A stretch of DNA of 64,000 bases, taken from contig NZ_MKEK01000001.1 in the NCBI RefSeq assembly GCF_001752395.1, positions 2,285,147-2,349,146 of the forward strand. The letters are read 5' to 3'. Positions 46,894 through 56,361 of this stretch are shown here, one piece after another (positions within the stretch are counted from its first letter, which is position 1; each line of letters opens with the position of its first letter). A program made the position numbers and the translations under genes. This stretch comes from Rheinheimera salexigens (lineage in GTDB: Bacteria; Pseudomonadota; Gammaproteobacteria; Enterobacterales; Alteromonadaceae). Under the pieces are notes generated by a model. The model did no database searches. It worked only from the letters and a program-made list of their open reading frames with translations, and was not told where the DNA came from.

Positions 46894-48105
46894 ATGACTA
46901 AACCACCGCTATTAATGCTAGTACATCGCATCCCTTATCCGCCGAATAAAGGCGATAAAATTCGCTCATTTAATTTAATGAAGCAATTAAGCCAAGATTA
47001 CGCAATTCATTTGGGTTGCTTTGTCGATGATAATTTTGATTTACAATACATTGATAAACTTAGCCAGTGGTGTCAGTCAACTCAAGTTATAAACCAAAAT
47101 AAATGGCAGGCTAAACTTGTAGGTTTAAGCGGTTTTTTGACTAATAAACCCATTACCTTACCCTATTACTTTAGTCTGAATATGCAGCGTTGGGTGAATG
47201 AAACATTGCGCCAGTATAATATTAGCGATGTATTTATCTACTCTTCATCTATGGCGCAATATGTAGAACAAGCCCACTTATCCTCGTTAAATCGTATTAT
47301 AGACTTCGTCGATATTGATTCCGATAAATGGCGGCAATATGCCAGCAAAAAGCACGGTATCAAACGTTGGTTTTATCAGCGTGAAGCAAGATTATTACAA
47401 CAGTATGAGCAGTATATCTGTACGAACTTTAGCAAAAGCTTATTTGTGTCTAACGATGAAGCCCAAGCCTTTCGTCAATTAATGCCGCCAGCACTCGCTA
47501 GTAAAATTCACAGCTTGCTTAACGGTGTTGATACGGAGTATTTCAAGCCTGATCCTAACCTAACGGCTGCAGAAGGTAATTTGCCACAGCAATTTATTGT
47601 GTTTACGGGCGCCATGGATTATTGGGCCAATATTGATGCCGTTATTTGGTTTTGCCAGCATGTTTGGCCCAGTATTATAGCTGAACAGCCACAACTACAT
47701 TTTGTCATTGTCGGCGGCAACCCCAGCAACGAAGTTAAAAGCCTAGCTCGAATCAGCGGTGTTAGCGTCACTGGCCGTGTGGTTGATGTAAGGCCTTATA
47801 TTCAACACGCCGTATATGCTATCGCCCCTATGCTCATTGCGCGTGGTATTCAAAATAAAGTTCTTGAAGCGATGGCCATGAATAAAGCTGTTATTTGTAC
47901 CGCTATGGCGATGGAAGGTATTAATGCACCAGACAGTACCGGTGTTGTAATAGCAGATAGTGCCGAGGACTTTAAACTCGCCTGTCTAAGCCAATTGCAA
48001 CAACCAAAGCTGCAACACAGTCGGCAATGGATTTTAAACCACTTTACTTGGCCTAACACGTTAAAAAAACTACTTGATTTATTTGCCCAGGAGCATAGCA
48101 AATGA
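46894..48105 (+). CDS. XrtA-associated glycosyltransferase (TIGR03087-like)
   Basis: A 403-residue GT-B glycosyltransferase. PYPPNKGDKIRSF near the N-terminus and FTGAMDYWANIDAV in the middle mark the exosortase-associated group TIGR03087. The acceptor-sugar and donor cannot be read from sequence. It overlaps the exosortase gene by 4 bp. Confidence 0.9.
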   Translation: MTKPPLLMLVHRIPYPPNKGDKIRSFNLMKQLSQDYAIHLGCFVDDNFDLQYIDKLSQWCQSTQVINQNKWQAKLVGLSGFLTNKPITLPYYFSLNMQRWVNETLRQYNISDVFIYSSSMAQYVEQAHLSSLNRIIDFVDIDSDKWRQYASKKHGIKRWFYQREARLLQQYEQYICTNFSKSLFVSNDEAQAFRQLMPPALASKIHSLLNGVDTEYFKPDPNLTAAEGNLPQQFIVFTGAMDYWANIDAVIWFCQHVWPSIIAEQPQLHFVIVGGNPSNEVKSLARISGVSVTGRVVDVRPYIQHAVYAIAPMLIARGIQNKVLEAMAMNKAVICTAMAMEGINAPDSTGVVIADSAEDFKLACLSQLQQPKLQHSRQWILNHFTWPNTLKKLLDLFAQEHSK

Positions 48106-49559
48106 GCAACTTAAGCTATAGCAGAGTACTGTTTTTACTATTACTTAGCAGTGCTTACATTGTAATTTATGGCGCAACTTGGCAGGATATTGAGTTAGTT
48201 TGGCGATCCTCAGCTACCTACAATCATTGTTATTTAATTATACCGATTTCAATTTGGTTTATGCTGCGTAAACGTAACGATGCGATAAATACTAACAATT
48301 ACTCACCACATTTACTTTGGCTTCCTGCGGGTTTTGCATGTGCCATGCTATTAGTTTGGCTACTGTCTTATGCTGCTGATATTGCTTTATTTATGCATAT
48401 TGCTGCAGTATTAAGTTTGCCAGCCATGTTTTGGTTAATATTTGGTACTGCCGCAGCAAAAAAACATCGGTTTGCTTTAGGTTATTTAATATTTCTAATC
48501 CCATTTGGTGAAGAATTATCGTTACAGCTACAAAATATTACCGCAGATATTACTGTGTTTATGCTCCATATCGCTGCAGTACCAGTGTTTCGTCAGGGTT
48601 TATTTTTATCCACGCCAGTAGGTATGTTTGAAGTTGCTGAGGCTTGCTCTGGTTTGCGGTTTTTAATTGCCTCTTTAGCTATTTCAGTATTATTTGCCTA
48701 TTTAAACTATAAACGTTTACCTAAGCAGATTAGTTTCATTTTATTTATGACCGTATTATCGGTTTTAGCAAATGGCGTTAGAGCTTTTATGTTGGTATAT
48801 ATTGGTGAAAAATCTAATATGCAACTGGGTTTTGGCGCTGATCATTATTTATATGGCTGGGTATTTTTTGGCTTAGTGTTATTTGCTGGTTTTTGGTTAG
48901 GAGCCCGCTTTGCCGATGATGATATTAACTTTAAAAAAACCCCACTACAATTGTCAATATTACCGCTGGGGTTACCTCAATTAAGCTTAGTCAGCATAGT
49001 GCTTATCACTGCAATTTTCAGCTTAAACTTACCTATCGTAATACCGCCGGCTTCACCTGCACCAGCATTAATAAGTACATCCTATGCCGAAGTAACCGAC
49101 TCGGATTGGGGCATAGCGTTTTTTGACAGTTTAGCTTTTAGCCATTTTCAAGATGAGCAAAATATCGAATATGTTAGAGCGGTTTATGCTTTAAAACAAA
49201 CCTCGGGTGAATTGTTTAGTTGGGAAAACCAGTTATTCGATAAAAAAGTTTGGGTGATCCAACAGCGACAAGCGCTGCCTAAATATACCGTATTACACCT
49301 TAATGCGCTTAGTGGCGGTAATCGCAGCATATTGTATTGGCATCAAGTTGGTGAGCATCGTTTTAGCGAGCAATTGCCCACTAAAATTCAGCAAACTTTA
49401 GCTTACTATTTTGATAGTGATGCTATTACTGCTACTAATGCCCTTTCCGTTAGTGGCTTAGCCCCTACAGAAGCATTAGCTTTACTTATTTCGGCTGCTG
49501 ATAATATTGGCCCGATGTTACCGAATACAGCGTCTGCCACTTTGGGTATTCAGCAATGA
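48102..49559 (+). CDS. xrtA: Exosortase A fused to EpsI domain
   Basis: A 485-residue inner-membrane protein. The exosortase core spans about 1-270 with around eight helices, and the catalytic residues are seen: Cys182 in EACSGLR, Arg227 in NGVRA and His248 in ADHYLYGW. The C-terminal periplasmic part (about 300-485, SDWGIAFFDSLAF and VWVIQQRQALP) is an EpsI/DUF3485 domain. Exosortases cut PEP-CTERM tails and join proteins to the cell surface. No PEP-CTERM substrate is seen in this window. It overlaps the genes on both sides by 4 bp. Confidence 0.95.
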   Translation: MSNLSYSRVLFLLLLSSAYIVIYGATWQDIELVWRSSATYNHCYLIIPISIWFMLRKRNDAINTNNYSPHLLWLPAGFACAMLLVWLLSYAADIALFMHIAAVLSLPAMFWLIFGTAAAKKHRFALGYLIFLIPFGEELSLQLQNITADITVFMLHIAAVPVFRQGLFLSTPVGMFEVAEACSGLRFLIASLAISVLFAYLNYKRLPKQISFILFMTVLSVLANGVRAFMLVYIGEKSNMQLGFGADHYLYGWVFFGLVLFAGFWLGARFADDDINFKKTPLQLSILPLGLPQLSLVSIVLITAIFSLNLPIVIPPASPAPALISTSYAEVTDSDWGIAFFDSLAFSHFQDEQNIEYVRAVYALKQTSGELFSWENQLFDKKVWVIQQRQALPKYTVLHLNALSGGNRSILYWHQVGEHRFSEQLPTKIQQTLAYYFDSDAITATNALSVSGLAPTEALALLISAADNIGPMLPNTASATLGIQQ

Positions 49560-50728
49560 ATAGCCAAAACACCACGAACTCGGCACCCGTAAAGCATATT
49601 GCGCATTTAGTTTGGCACTTTAGTACTGGCGGACTGGAAAATGGACTAGTGAATTTAATTAATAACCTGCCTGCCCAGCGTTATCAACATAGCATTATTA
49701 CCCTTACTGGTTATGACCAAGCCTTTGCCAACAGAATTACCCAGCCTAATGTAAACTTTTATCATTTACATAAACGTGATGGCCAAGATTGGAAAATATT
49801 TTCAGCGCTAAATAAACTACTTAAACAATTAAAACCCGACGTATTACATAGCCGAAATTTAACCTCGATTGAGCTGCAACTGGTTGGTTGGTGGCGCAAT
49901 ATTCCTATGCGAGTGCATGGTGAGCATGGTTGGGATACATTTGATATTGGTGGTACAAATAAAAAGTATCAATTGTTACGTCGGCTACTAAAGCCGTTTA
50001 TTCATCAGTTTGTATGTTTATCATCTGAATCAGAACACTATCTGCTGGATAAAGTTGCGCTGCATACCAGTAAAGTTCAGCGTATTTGTAATGGAGTCGA
50101 TGTGGCTAAATTTAAGCAATCGACAGCAGCCTGCCTTGCTTTACCCGTTAATATTACAACCAGCCCCTCACCCGTGCTATTTGGTACCGTCGGCCGGTTG
50201 GCCACGATTAAAAATCAAGCATTTTTACTGCAAGCGTTTGCTAGTTTATTGCAACATCAACCTAGCTTTAAGGCTAAAGCAGGGCTCATTATTGTTGGTG
50301 ATGGTCCAAATAAGCAACAATTACTGCAATTAAGTCAAACACTCAACATCCAAGATAACCTAGTGTTTTTAGGGAATAGGTCAGATATTGCCGAAATTAT
50401 GCAGCGCTTTGATGTCTTTGTGCTGCCCTCTTTAGCTGAAGGCATTTCCAACACAATTCTTGAAGCAATGGCCAGTGCAACTCCGGTCATCGCTACTGCA
50501 GTTGGGGGTAATGCCGATTTAATGCCGCCAGAACTGCAAGCCACCAATTTAGTTGAAGTAAATAATATACAGCAACTAGTACAGGCTATGTTAGTGTATT
50601 TAAACAGCAATCAACGCATTAATACCGATGGTTTAATCTGTCAGAGGTACTGTCAGCAACATTTTAGTTTAACCACTATGGTTCAACGCTATCAGGCACT
50701 ATACGAAGTTTCAGGGAAAGAAGGATAA
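49556..50728 (+). CDS. XrtA-associated glycosyltransferase (TIGR03088-like)
   Basis: A 390-residue GT4-type glycosyltransferase with the GT-B layout; the EGISNTILEAMASATPVIAT donor site is clear, and the opening IAHLVWHFSTGGLENGLVNLI is typical of TIGR03088. It overlaps xrtA by 4 bp and precedes the amidotransferase by 3 bp. Confidence 0.9.
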   Translation: MNSQNTTNSAPVKHIAHLVWHFSTGGLENGLVNLINNLPAQRYQHSIITLTGYDQAFANRITQPNVNFYHLHKRDGQDWKIFSALNKLLKQLKPDVLHSRNLTSIELQLVGWWRNIPMRVHGEHGWDTFDIGGTNKKYQLLRRLLKPFIHQFVCLSSESEHYLLDKVALHTSKVQRICNGVDVAKFKQSTAACLALPVNITTSPSPVLFGTVGRLATIKNQAFLLQAFASLLQHQPSFKAKAGLIIVGDGPNKQQLLQLSQTLNIQDNLVFLGNRSDIAEIMQRFDVFVLPSLAEGISNTILEAMASATPVIATAVGGNADLMPPELQATNLVEVNNIQQLVQAMLVYLNSNQRINTDGLICQRYCQQHFSLTTMVQRYQALYEVSGKEG

Positions 50729-50731
50729 TAT

Positions 50732-52624
50732 ATGTGCGGTATTGCAGGGATTTACCAACTCGCTAAAACAGAACAGCCAGATCAACAAATATTGGCAACA
50801 ATGAATAATAGCCAGTTGCATCGCGGGCCTGATGCAGGTGATTACTTTTTTGCCGATACTATCGGTTTAGCCCACCGCCGCTTATCTATTATAGATATTG
50901 CTGGCAGCCCACAACCGATGGTTAGTGCCAATAAGCAAGCTTGGATTGTCTTTAATGGCGAAATATACAACTTTAAACAATTACGCCAGAGCTTAATCGA
51001 AAAAGGTTATCAATTTACCACTCAAGGCGATACTGAAACTATTTTAAATGCGTGGCTTGAATGGGGTGAGGATTGTGTTCATCATTTACGCGGTATGTTT
51101 GCCTTCGCCATCTGGGACAGCAAAAAACAATGTCTTTTTGTCGCTCGAGACCGTTTAGGTATTAAGCCATTATTTTACTCTTTGTTACCTGATGGTCAGT
51201 TTATCTTTGGCTCAGAGTTAAAAGTCATCCGTAACCATCCTGATTTTGATTTTTCGTTACGTGATAGTAGCGTTGAGGATTACTTTAGTTTTGGCTACAT
51301 CCCTGAGCCTTATACAATTTATCAACATAGTTATAAGCTAGCCCCTGGCTATAGTTTATTATTGCAATATGGAAATAATACCTTACCCGTACCGAAGCAA
51401 TATTGGGACATCCCCACCCAATGGCAACAACCACTAGCTACTTCAGAGCTGCAACAACACTTAATTGAACATTTACGCGAAGCGGTGGATATTCGTCTTG
51501 TTGCTGAAGTGCCGCTTGGCGCATTTCTATCTGGCGGGGTTGATTCAAGCGCAGTCGTAGCATTAATGGCCGGCTTACAAAAAGATCCGGTTAATACCTG
51601 CTCTATTGGCTTTGACAGTAAAGCTTTTAATGAAACAGAATTTGCCCAACAAGTTGCCGATCGTTATAAAACTAATCATCAAGTTAATATCGTCAGTCAA
51701 AATGATTTTGAGTTATTGGATAAACTCGCAGATTTGTATGACGAACCTTATGCTGATAGCTCTGCCATACCCACCTATCGCGTTTGTGAAATGGCCCGCA
51801 AACAAGTTACCGTTGCATTAAGTGGTGACGGTGCTGATGAGTTATTTGCAGGTTATCGACGCTACAAGCTGCACTTAAATGAACAGCGCTTGCGTAACAT
51901 GTTACCGCTCGCCATTCGTAAACCCCTATTTGGCCCCTTAGGCGCGCTTTATCCTAAATTAGATTGGGCGCCAAGGCTGTTTAGGGCAAAAACCACCTTA
52001 CAATCTTTAGCCTTAGACGACATCTCGGCCTATCATAACTCTATTTCAATTTTGCGAACGGACCAGCGTAAAAGCTTATTTTCAAAAGCCTTTCAACAAC
52101 GTTTAAATGGCTATAATTCAGTTGCAGTTTTTAACCGCTACCGCGATAAAATTGAGCATTTAGATCCCCTTAAAAAAGTGCAGTATCTGGATATGAAAAC
52201 CTATTTAGTAGGCGATATTTTAACTAAAGTTGATCGCGCCTCAATGGCTCACTCATTAGAAGTACGAGTACCCTTTTTAGATCATAAATTCGTTGAGTGG
52301 TCATTTCAGGTCGAGTCTGGTGCAAACTTACAGCAAGGTATTGGCAAGTTCAGTTTAAAGAAAGCCTTAGAGCCTTACTTACCGCACGACGTGTTATATC
52401 GCAATAAAATGGGCTTTGCAGTGCCTTTAGCAGAATGGTTTCGTGGTCCATTAAAACAACGCGTTTTTGATAAGCTACTTTGTGACGAAATGTTAAATAG
52501 TGGCTATTTTGATGCCAATGAATTAAAGCGTTTATTGGATGACCATAGCAAAAGCTTAAAAGATAATAGTGCGGCCTTATGGACCTTAATGATGTTTGCG
52601 GCCTTTTTACAGCGAGGTCAGTAA
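50732..52624 (+). CDS. XrtA-system amidotransferase (asparagine synthase-like)
   Basis: A 630-residue class II glutamine amidotransferase (catalytic Cys2 in MCGIAGIY; RGPDAG; FNGEIYN) joined to an asparagine-synthase ATP-pyrophosphatase domain (SGGVDSS, 267-273). Family TIGR03108. It probably converts a carboxyl group on the polysaccharide or its precursor to an amide. All catalytic motifs are intact, unlike the later paralogue at 61043. Confidence 0.93.
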   Translation: MCGIAGIYQLAKTEQPDQQILATMNNSQLHRGPDAGDYFFADTIGLAHRRLSIIDIAGSPQPMVSANKQAWIVFNGEIYNFKQLRQSLIEKGYQFTTQGDTETILNAWLEWGEDCVHHLRGMFAFAIWDSKKQCLFVARDRLGIKPLFYSLLPDGQFIFGSELKVIRNHPDFDFSLRDSSVEDYFSFGYIPEPYTIYQHSYKLAPGYSLLLQYGNNTLPVPKQYWDIPTQWQQPLATSELQQHLIEHLREAVDIRLVAEVPLGAFLSGGVDSSAVVALMAGLQKDPVNTCSIGFDSKAFNETEFAQQVADRYKTNHQVNIVSQNDFELLDKLADLYDEPYADSSAIPTYRVCEMARKQVTVALSGDGADELFAGYRRYKLHLNEQRLRNMLPLAIRKPLFGPLGALYPKLDWAPRLFRAKTTLQSLALDDISAYHNSISILRTDQRKSLFSKAFQQRLNGYNSVAVFNRYRDKIEHLDPLKKVQYLDMKTYLVGDILTKVDRASMAHSLEVRVPFLDHKFVEWSFQVESGANLQQGIGKFSLKKALEPYLPHDVLYRNKMGFAVPLAEWFRGPLKQRVFDKLLCDEMLNSGYFDANELKRLLDDHSKSLKDNSAALWTLMMFAAFLQRGQ

Positions 52625-52627
52625 TAG

Positions 52628-53836
52628 ATGAAAATACTGCATGTTTTCGATCATACGCTTCCCTTGCATAGCGGCTATACCTTCCGCTCTCGCGCTATAT
52701 TGCAGCATCAGCATTTGTTAGGTTACAGCACTTGTCATGTCTCCAGTCCAAAACATCCCGATAACAAAGCCGCCACTGAAGTAGCAGAAAGCTTTTTATT
52801 CTATCGCACTAAACCTTGGCAAACTAAGTTTTGGCAATTACCTATTCTTAAAGAAATTGCTACGGTATTGGCATTGAAAAAACGCATTTTGCAAGTTGTG
52901 GCTAAAGAAAATCCGGATATCATTCATGCCCATTCACCGGCACTAAATGGTTTAGCAGCGTTATTAGCTGCAAAAAAATGTAAGCTACCAGTAGTGTATG
53001 AAATTAGAGCGTTTTGGGAAGATGCTGCGGTTGATCATGGCAGTTGTGAAGAATATGATTTACGTTATACCTTAACTAAAAAGCTCGAAACCTATGTGGT
53101 AAAGCGAGTTAATGCGGTAACAACTATTTGCCAAGGCTTACGCCAAGACTTACTGAGTCGGGGCATAGACGCCAGTAAAGTTACCGTGATCCCAAACGCG
53201 GTAAACCCCGCGCAATTTCAAGTTATTGATAAAAAACATCCTGCTTTATTAGCCAAGTATCAGTTACAACATAAACAGGTTTTAGGTTTTCTAGGTTCTT
53301 TTTATGGCTATGAAGGATTAGATTTATTAATTCAAGCCTTACCTATTATTCAGGAAAAACTGCCAAACACTTGTCTGTTATTAGTTGGTGGTGGACCACA
53401 ACAAGCAGCGTTAGAAACTTTAATAAAACAGCTGGGGTTAACTAACAGTGTCATCATGCCCGGAAGAGTGCCGCATTCAGAAGTAAATAAGTATTATAGT
53501 CTGGTCGACTTGTTGGTTTATCCTCGTAAATCAATGCGTTTAACTGAGTTGGTGACGCCTCTTAAGCCGCTAGAAGCAATGGCGCAAGGCATGACATTAC
53601 TTGCATCTGATGTCGGTGGTCATAATGAGCTTATTGAACATGGTAAAACCGGCTGGCTGTTCCAAAAAGATAATATTCAAGATCTTGCCGAACAAACCAT
53701 TCGGCTTTTACAGCATCGCTCGTCACAGCATGAAATAAAACAAAACGGTTTAGCTTATGTTAATGAACAACGCACTTGGCAGTTGTCGGTTGCTCGCTAT
53801 CAACCAATATATGGAGCGTTATGCAATGAGCGCTGA
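52628..53836 (+). CDS. XrtA-associated glycosyltransferase (TIGR04063-like)
   Basis: A 402-residue GT4-type transferase. MKILHVFDHTLPLHSGYTFR is characteristic of TIGR04063. The donor-binding part has PRKSMRLTELVTPLKPLEAM and ends with a variable tail. It overlaps the next gene by 11 bp. Confidence 0.92.
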   Translation: MKILHVFDHTLPLHSGYTFRSRAILQHQHLLGYSTCHVSSPKHPDNKAATEVAESFLFYRTKPWQTKFWQLPILKEIATVLALKKRILQVVAKENPDIIHAHSPALNGLAALLAAKKCKLPVVYEIRAFWEDAAVDHGSCEEYDLRYTLTKKLETYVVKRVNAVTTICQGLRQDLLSRGIDASKVTVIPNAVNPAQFQVIDKKHPALLAKYQLQHKQVLGFLGSFYGYEGLDLLIQALPIIQEKLPNTCLLLVGGGPQQAALETLIKQLGLTNSVIMPGRVPHSEVNKYYSLVDLLVYPRKSMRLTELVTPLKPLEAMAQGMTLLASDVGGHNELIEHGKTGWLFQKDNIQDLAEQTIRLLQHRSSQHEIKQNGLAYVNEQRTWQLSVARYQPIYGALCNER

Positions 53837-54929
53837 TTTTAGTGCAATAACAGTGACATTAGTTGGCCCTAAGGCACCGCCAGCCGGTGGCATGGCCAAT
53901 CAAACCGCGCAACTAAAGCAATTACTAGAAAATAGTGGCGCTAAGGTTAGCTTTGTTGCGGTTAACGCCGATTATAAACCTGCCTTTATTGCTAAATTAC
54001 CTGTTATAAGGGCGCTATTTCGGTTGCCACAATATTGTTGCGCCCTATATTGCAGCTATGCTAAAGCTGATGTGATTCACTTAATGGCCAATTCAGGTTG
54101 GTCTTGGCATTTATTCGCCGCTCCCGCTATTTGGCTAGCAAAATTGCGTAATAAGCCTGTCTTAGTAAATTATCGCGGTGGCCATGCTGAGGTGTTTTTT
54201 CAGCGTTCATGGCGACTTGTAGCTAGCTCTATCCGGCAAAGTGCTGGGGTGATTGTGCCCTCTATTTACTTACAGCAAGTATTTAATCAATTTAAACAAA
54301 CCAGCACGATAGTGCCTAACATCTTAGATCCAAAGTTATTTTATCCTTCAATTAATGATAAAACTGCTAAGCCATTCCACCTTATTGTCAGCCGAAATCT
54401 AGAAGCTATTTACGATGTTGCAACGGCTATTCGCGCTTTTGACCGTTTTTTACCACATTATCCAAATGCAATATTAACCATTGCCGGCTCTGGACCTGAG
54501 CGCCCTGCTTTAGAGGCTTTAGTGGCGCAACTGGCGCTAACAGGTACCGTTAAGTTTGTCGGCCGCTTAACTAGTAGCGAGATGGCAAGCTTATACCGCA
54601 GCGCTGATGTGATGTTAAATAGCAGTTTAGTGGACAATAGTCCAAACTCATTAATAGAAGCGTTAGCATCTGGTGTGCCCATTATTAGCAGTAATGTCGG
54701 CGGTATCCCGTTGTTGGTTAAGCATGAATTTGATTCGCTACTGGTACCACCTGCACAACCAGAGCTTATTTATCAACAATTATGTCGCTTACACAGCGAA
54801 CCGGCTTTAAAACAGCGATTAATAGCTAACGGATTAGAGAGTAGCAAGCGTTTTCATTGGTCTAGCGTCAGTCTAATACTGTTAACGCAATACCAACAAG
54901 CGATGGCAAAAAAAGGGATTGGCATATGA
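53826..54929 (+). CDS. Glycosyltransferase family 4 protein
   Basis: A 367-residue GT-B transferase: GPKAPPAGGMANQTAQL at the N-terminus and NSLIEALASGVPIISSN in the donor site. The frame is open 23 codons further upstream inside the previous gene, but the ATG at 53826 has GGAG 9 bases before it. The sugar is unknown. It overlaps the following ligase gene by 4 bp. Confidence 0.87.
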   Translation: MSADFSAITVTLVGPKAPPAGGMANQTAQLKQLLENSGAKVSFVAVNADYKPAFIAKLPVIRALFRLPQYCCALYCSYAKADVIHLMANSGWSWHLFAAPAIWLAKLRNKPVLVNYRGGHAEVFFQRSWRLVASSIRQSAGVIVPSIYLQQVFNQFKQTSTIVPNILDPKLFYPSINDKTAKPFHLIVSRNLEAIYDVATAIRAFDRFLPHYPNAILTIAGSGPERPALEALVAQLALTGTVKFVGRLTSSEMASLYRSADVMLNSSLVDNSPNSLIEALASGVPIISSNVGGIPLLVKHEFDSLLVPPAQPELIYQQLCRLHSEPALKQRLIANGLESSKRFHWSSVSLILLTQYQQAMAKKGIGI

Positions 54930-56281
54930 CGTCATGGTATACCTATTTTATTGCAAACTTAGTTTTTCCACTGCAAGAGAAGTTTAAAAAACATCGTACC
55001 GTCGAAGTGTTTAAACAACTTGAACAAAGCCAGTGGCTAGATACTGCTACGTTACAGCAACAACAAGCCGCTAAACTGCAAAGCTTTATGCACTCTGTAT
55101 ACCAAAATGTGCCTTATTATCGTCAGCTTATGCAGCAGCAATCATTAACCGCAGCCAACTTTTCTCAAGCCAACGATCTAAGCAAATTACCGTTTTTAAC
55201 TAAGCAGCTTATCTCTGCACATTTTTCTGAGCTTACGGCGACGAATGCCAAAGACTTAAAGCGGTTTAATACCGGTGGCTCTAGTGGTCAACCGCTGATT
55301 TTTTTATTAGGTAATGAACGCGTGTCGCACGATGTTGCCGAAAAATGGCGTGCCACACGTTGGTGGGGTGTCGATATTGGCGATAAGGAAATTGTCGCTT
55401 GGGGTTCACCCATAGAGTTAAATGCTCAAGATAAAGTACGCATTTGGCGTGATAAGCTATTTCGTTCTACCTTAATACCTGCTTTTGATATGACTGAACA
55501 AAAGCTGCTAGGTTTTTTAGCCACTATTCGGCAAATTAAACCTAAAATGCTGTTTGGTTACCCTTCGGTATATCACTTACTAGCCAAAACCGCTCAGCAG
55601 CATAATATTGATATGTCAGATTTAGGTATCAAGGTTATTTTTGTTACTTCAGAGCGGTTATATCCGTATCAGAGAGAATTAATTTCAGAAGTATTCGCCG
55701 CCCCTGTTGCTAATGGCTACGGCGGCAGAGATGCCGGCTTTATTGCCCATGAATGCCCACAAGGCAGCATGCATTTATCCTATGAAGATATTATCGTCGA
55801 AATTATTGATAGCGATGGTCAGGTGTTAGCTAATGGTGAGTCAGGTGAAATAGTCATCACCCATTTAGCAACGTCAGAGTTTCCCTTTATACGTTATCGC
55901 ACCGGCGATATTGGCACCCTTTCAACAAAGTCCTGCCCTTGTGGCCGCGGTCTACCCATATTAGAAGCCATTGAAGGACGCAGCACTGACTTTGTTGTCG
56001 CCAGTGATGGCACCTTAATGCATGGACTATCGTTAATTTATATTTTACGCGATATACCCGGTATTGAAGCCTTTAAAATTGAGCAGCAAAGCGTTGCGTT
56101 AACCGACGTTAAAATTGTATGGCCGCAAGGTCAGTTACCTGACAGCGTAATCAATGCGGTCAATGCTGGATTTCAAGCGCGCTTAGGCCAAGATGTGCAG
56201 ATTAATGTGCAGCAAGTTCAGTACATTGCTGCTGAAAAGTCGGGTAAATTTCGTTATGTAATAAGTAAGGTTATCTCATGA
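54926..56281 (+). CDS. PaaK-like AMP-dependent ligase (CapK family)
   Basis: A 451-residue ANL-superfamily protein: NTGGSSGQPL phosphate-binding loop, NGYGGRDAGFIAHEC, and the FIRYRTGDIG hinge with a small C-terminal domain. Relatives act as phenylacetate-CoA ligases or, in polysaccharide loci (CapK/WbnF types), on unknown acyl groups. A zinc-like CPCGRG site is present. No acyl carrier gene lies nearby. It overlaps the micro-ORF by 4 bp. Confidence 0.88.
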   Translation: MTSWYTYFIANLVFPLQEKFKKHRTVEVFKQLEQSQWLDTATLQQQQAAKLQSFMHSVYQNVPYYRQLMQQQSLTAANFSQANDLSKLPFLTKQLISAHFSELTATNAKDLKRFNTGGSSGQPLIFLLGNERVSHDVAEKWRATRWWGVDIGDKEIVAWGSPIELNAQDKVRIWRDKLFRSTLIPAFDMTEQKLLGFLATIRQIKPKMLFGYPSVYHLLAKTAQQHNIDMSDLGIKVIFVTSERLYPYQRELISEVFAAPVANGYGGRDAGFIAHECPQGSMHLSYEDIIVEIIDSDGQVLANGESGEIVITHLATSEFPFIRYRTGDIGTLSTKSCPCGRGLPILEAIEGRSTDFVVASDGTLMHGLSLIYILRDIPGIEAFKIEQQSVALTDVKIVWPQGQLPDSVINAVNAGFQARLGQDVQINVQQVQYIAAEKSGKFRYVISKVIS

Positions 56282-56361
56282 TAGACAGTTTTTATTTATT
56301 AATGTCTGTTGGAGCTGTGTGTTATTTATTTTATTGGGCTGATAAGCAGGATAAATCTTAA
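56278..56361 (+). CDS. 27-residue membrane micro-ORF
   Basis: An ATG-to-TAA frame of 28 codons (opening MIDSFYLLMSVGAVCYLF, then a charged ADKQDKS tail). The ATG overlaps the ligase stop (ATGA), and its TAA overlaps the next ATG (TAATG), so it is positioned to be translated by coupling. The predicted product is one membrane helix (about 5-20) with a hydrophilic C-terminus. Its fit to both neighbours is unlikely by chance but it may be only a spacer. I know no described homologue. Confidence 0.55.
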   Translation: MIDSFYLLMSVGAVCYLFYWADKQDKS

